DNA from: Pseudomonas deceptionensis
GTDB lineage: Bacteria > Pseudomonadota > Gammaproteobacteria > Pseudomonadales > Pseudomonadaceae
NCBI RefSeq assembly: GCF_900106095.1
Contig: NZ_FNUD01000002.1
Location: 3,803,501-3,867,500, forward strand
Length of the DNA stretch: 64,000 bases
Reading direction: 5' to 3'
Numbering within the stretch: the first letter of the stretch is position 1; each line of letters opens with the position of its first letter. A model generated the notes under the pieces. It did not search any database, had not been told where the DNA came from, and saw only the letters and a program-made list of their open reading frames with translations. Made by a program: the position numbers and the translations under genes. Below, one piece after another: positions 62,660 through 64,000 of the stretch.

Positions 62660-63130
62660 ATGCGAGTCCTGTTCATGTGCACGGCCAACAGTTGCCGCAG
62701 CATCCTTTCAGAGGCGATGTTCAATCACCTCGCCCCCTGGGGTTTCGAGGCGGTGAGCTCCGGGAGCTTCCCCAAAGGCCAGGTGTTGCCGCGCAGCCTG
62801 TCCACCTTGCAGCAGGCCGGGATGTCGATTGACGGCTTGTACAGCAAAGGCAACAACGCTTTCGAAGGCAACCCGCCGGACATCGTGATCACCGTCTGCG
62901 ACAAGGCCGCCGGCGAAAGCTGCCCGGTGTATTTCGGCCCGGCGCTGAAAGCCCATTGGGGGCTGGAAGATCCGTCCGATGTGACGGGTGACGAAGCGGC
63001 GGTTGACGCTGCCTTCCGCGCCACGTTGGCGCGTATCGAACAACGCTGCAAAGCCTTTTTCGAGCTGCCCTTTAACCGTCTCAGCCGCGATGAGCTCAAA
63101 GCCGGGCTCGATCGAATCGGCATGCTTTAA
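62660..63130 (+). CDS. arsC: ArsC arsenate reductase (low-molecular-weight phosphatase / thioredoxin-coupled type)
   Basis: A 156-residue reductase. Active-site loop CTANSCR (Cys7 ... Arg13) is the CX5R of the phosphatase-like arsenate reductases, and the further redox pair is Cys80 and Cys88 (CDKAAGESC). It reduces arsenate to arsenite for ArsB. GCAGGAG precedes the ATG. Confidence 0.93.
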   Translation: MRVLFMCTANSCRSILSEAMFNHLAPWGFEAVSSGSFPKGQVLPRSLSTLQQAGMSIDGLYSKGNNAFEGNPPDIVITVCDKAAGESCPVYFGPALKAHWGLEDPSDVTGDEAAVDAAFRATLARIEQRCKAFFELPFNRLSRDELKAGLDRIGML

Positions 63131-63139
63131 GGAGCATTT

Positions 63140-63838
63140 ATGTCTGAGCATTTACCCAACCTGGACCTGACCCTGTTCGATGGCGCGCAACCTTCGACGC
63201 CGAGCCCTCACAAGCCGCGCATCCTGTTGCTCTACGGATCGACCCGCGAACGCTCCTTCAGCCGCTTGCTGGTAGAAGAAGCCGCGCGCCTGCTTGAGCA
63301 CTTTGGCGCTGAAACTCGCCTCTTCAACCCGTCCGGTTTGCCGTTGCCTGACGACGCCCCGGTCGATCATCCCAAAGTGCAGGAGCTGCGGGATCTGGTG
63401 CTGTGGTCTGAAGGTCAGGTCTGGTGTTCGCCGGAGCGCCACGGCGCGATGTCGGCAGTGTTCAAGGCGCAGATCGACTGGGTTCCCCTGGAACTCGGCG
63501 CCGTTCGCCCCACCCAGGGCAAAACCCTGGCGGTGATGCAAGTGTGTGGCGGCTCGCAGTCGTTCAACGTGGTCAATCAACTGCGCGTACTGGGACGCTG
63601 GATGCGTATGTTCACCATCCCCAATCAGTCCTCGGTGCCGAAGGCCTACATGGAATTCGACGAGGCGGGCCGGATGAAACCCTCGCCGTTCTATGACCGC
63701 GTCGTCGATGTGATGGAAGAACTGGTGAAGTTCACCGTACTGCTGCGCGACCGACAGGAGTTTCTGGTGGATCGCTATTCAGAACGCAAGGAATCGGCTG
63801 AGCAACTGATGGCGCGTGTGAACCAGCGTTCTATCTGA
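63140..63838 (+). CDS. arsH: ArsH NADPH-dependent FMN reductase
   Basis: A 232-residue flavodoxin-like reductase. [20 protein letters not shown] (FMN phosphate loop) and [21 protein letters not shown] are typical of ArsH, which oxidises organoarsenicals and protects against redox stress. AAGGAG precedes the ATG; nine bases separate it from arsC. It ends the operon. Confidence 0.93.
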   Translation: MSEHLPNLDLTLFDGAQPSTPSPHKPRILLLYGSTRERSFSRLLVEEAARLLEHFGAETRLFNPSGLPLPDDAPVDHPKVQELRDLVLWSEGQVWCSPERHGAMSAVFKAQIDWVPLELGAVRPTQGKTLAVMQVCGGSQSFNVVNQLRVLGRWMRMFTIPNQSSVPKAYMEFDEAGRMKPSPFYDRVVDVMEELVKFTVLLRDRQEFLVDRYSERKESAEQLMARVNQRSI

Positions 63839-63849
63839 ACGGGTGTCAT

Positions 63850-63891
63850 CGGCATGGCTGGAGGCAATCATTCAGTTGCCTGGACATGCCG
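63850..63891. terminator. Compound hairpin after arsH
   Basis: CGGCATG (63850-63856) pairs with CATGCCG (63885-63891), and inside it AGGCAA (63862-63867) with TTGCCT (63876-63881). There is no T-run, so termination is uncertain. Confidence 0.4.
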
Positions 63892-63900
63892 AAATCAAAG

Positions 63901-63999
63901 TCAGCCTGAAAAACGTCTAGCTTTGGAGTGAAGGCGAACCACGCGCAAGGCAGTAAAAAAGCCAAGGAAGGACGCCAGCGCGAACACTCCAAACAGCCA
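63901..63999 (-). CDS. C-terminal end of a membrane protein (runs off the right edge)
   Basis: Minus-strand frame from base 63999 reads WLFGVFALASFLGFFTALRV then VRLHSKARRFSG and stops at 63901-63903. One hydrophobic helix followed by a basic tail suggests the end of an inner-membrane protein whose body is beyond the window. Only 32 codons are visible, so this may be chance. Confidence 0.4.
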   Translation of the reverse strand, partial: WLFGVFALASFLGFFTALRVVRLHSKARRFSG

Positions 64000-64000
64000 G

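Noticed and set aside
1..64000. tRNA, rRNA, insertion sequences, integrases or toxin-antitoxin pairs
   Set aside because: None was recognised on reading the window; the modular layout alone does not prove recent transfer.

Overview
The window looks like chromosomal DNA of a fluorescent-group Pseudomonas. The GC-rich coding style, ben/cat gene order, REP-type palindromes, iron-starvation sigma/anti-sigma/receptor trio and the many LysR/AraC/MFS cassettes all fit. No rRNA, tRNA, CRISPR array, transposase or phage gene was seen. It reads as an accessory catabolic and resistance region made of small, self-regulated modules.

Layout. 0-5.3 kb: benzoate degradation on the minus strand (catB start, benDCBA, benR), with a two-copy BenR/XylS-type operator in front of benA. 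5.4-10.3 kb: a secreted M20 amidohydrolase, then a LodA/LodB-like pair (quinoprotein amino-acid oxidase and its flavoprotein partner). 10.3-20.9 kb: acyl-CoA ligase, RND/MMPL exporter, YCF48-like protein, DUF1329 and DUF1302 proteins and a small hydrolase, all minus strand, facing a divergent AraC regulator; probably uptake and activation of a hydrophobic carbon source. 20.9-30.7 kb: a six-gene minus-strand operon (quinone oxidoreductase, TauD-type dioxygenase, BKACE, MFS, Rieske ferredoxin, YeiH) beside a LysR gene and divergent atoDAB; BKACE would make acetoacetate and AtoDAB would consume it. 30.8-33.6 kb: HxlR with a divergent MFS gene sharing a palindromic operator, and a GlxA-type regulator. 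33.7-37.9 kb: TonB receptor, FecR, FecI with a Fur-box-like site. 38-46.3 kb: small modules (DUF1523, SDR/cupin/LysR, ChrA, a monooxygenase-like protein, a basic secreted protein, MocR/BenE). 46.4-52.7 kb: two cysteine hydrolases, a zinc-less oxidoreductase/LysR pair, DUF4432 and GlxA genes, with several decayed fragments. 53.4-60.8 kb: LysR/MFS/cyclophilin-like/hydrolase and TetR/SDR/hydrolase/oxidoreductase cassettes. 60.9-63.8 kb: arsR-arsB-arsC-arsH.

The observation that stands out most is a candidate transcription attenuator on the minus strand at about 46.93-47.05 kb. It has a 19-codon leader ORF with six consecutive Thr codons, mutually exclusive hairpins 1:2, 2:3 and 3:4, and a U-tract terminator, directly upstream of an isochorismatase-family hydrolase rather than an amino-acid biosynthesis gene. 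The second is the ben / M20 amidohydrolase / LodAB-like neighbourhood, which could describe hippurate use (benzoate plus glycine). All functions come from reading motifs and from memory of the families; no database search was run.
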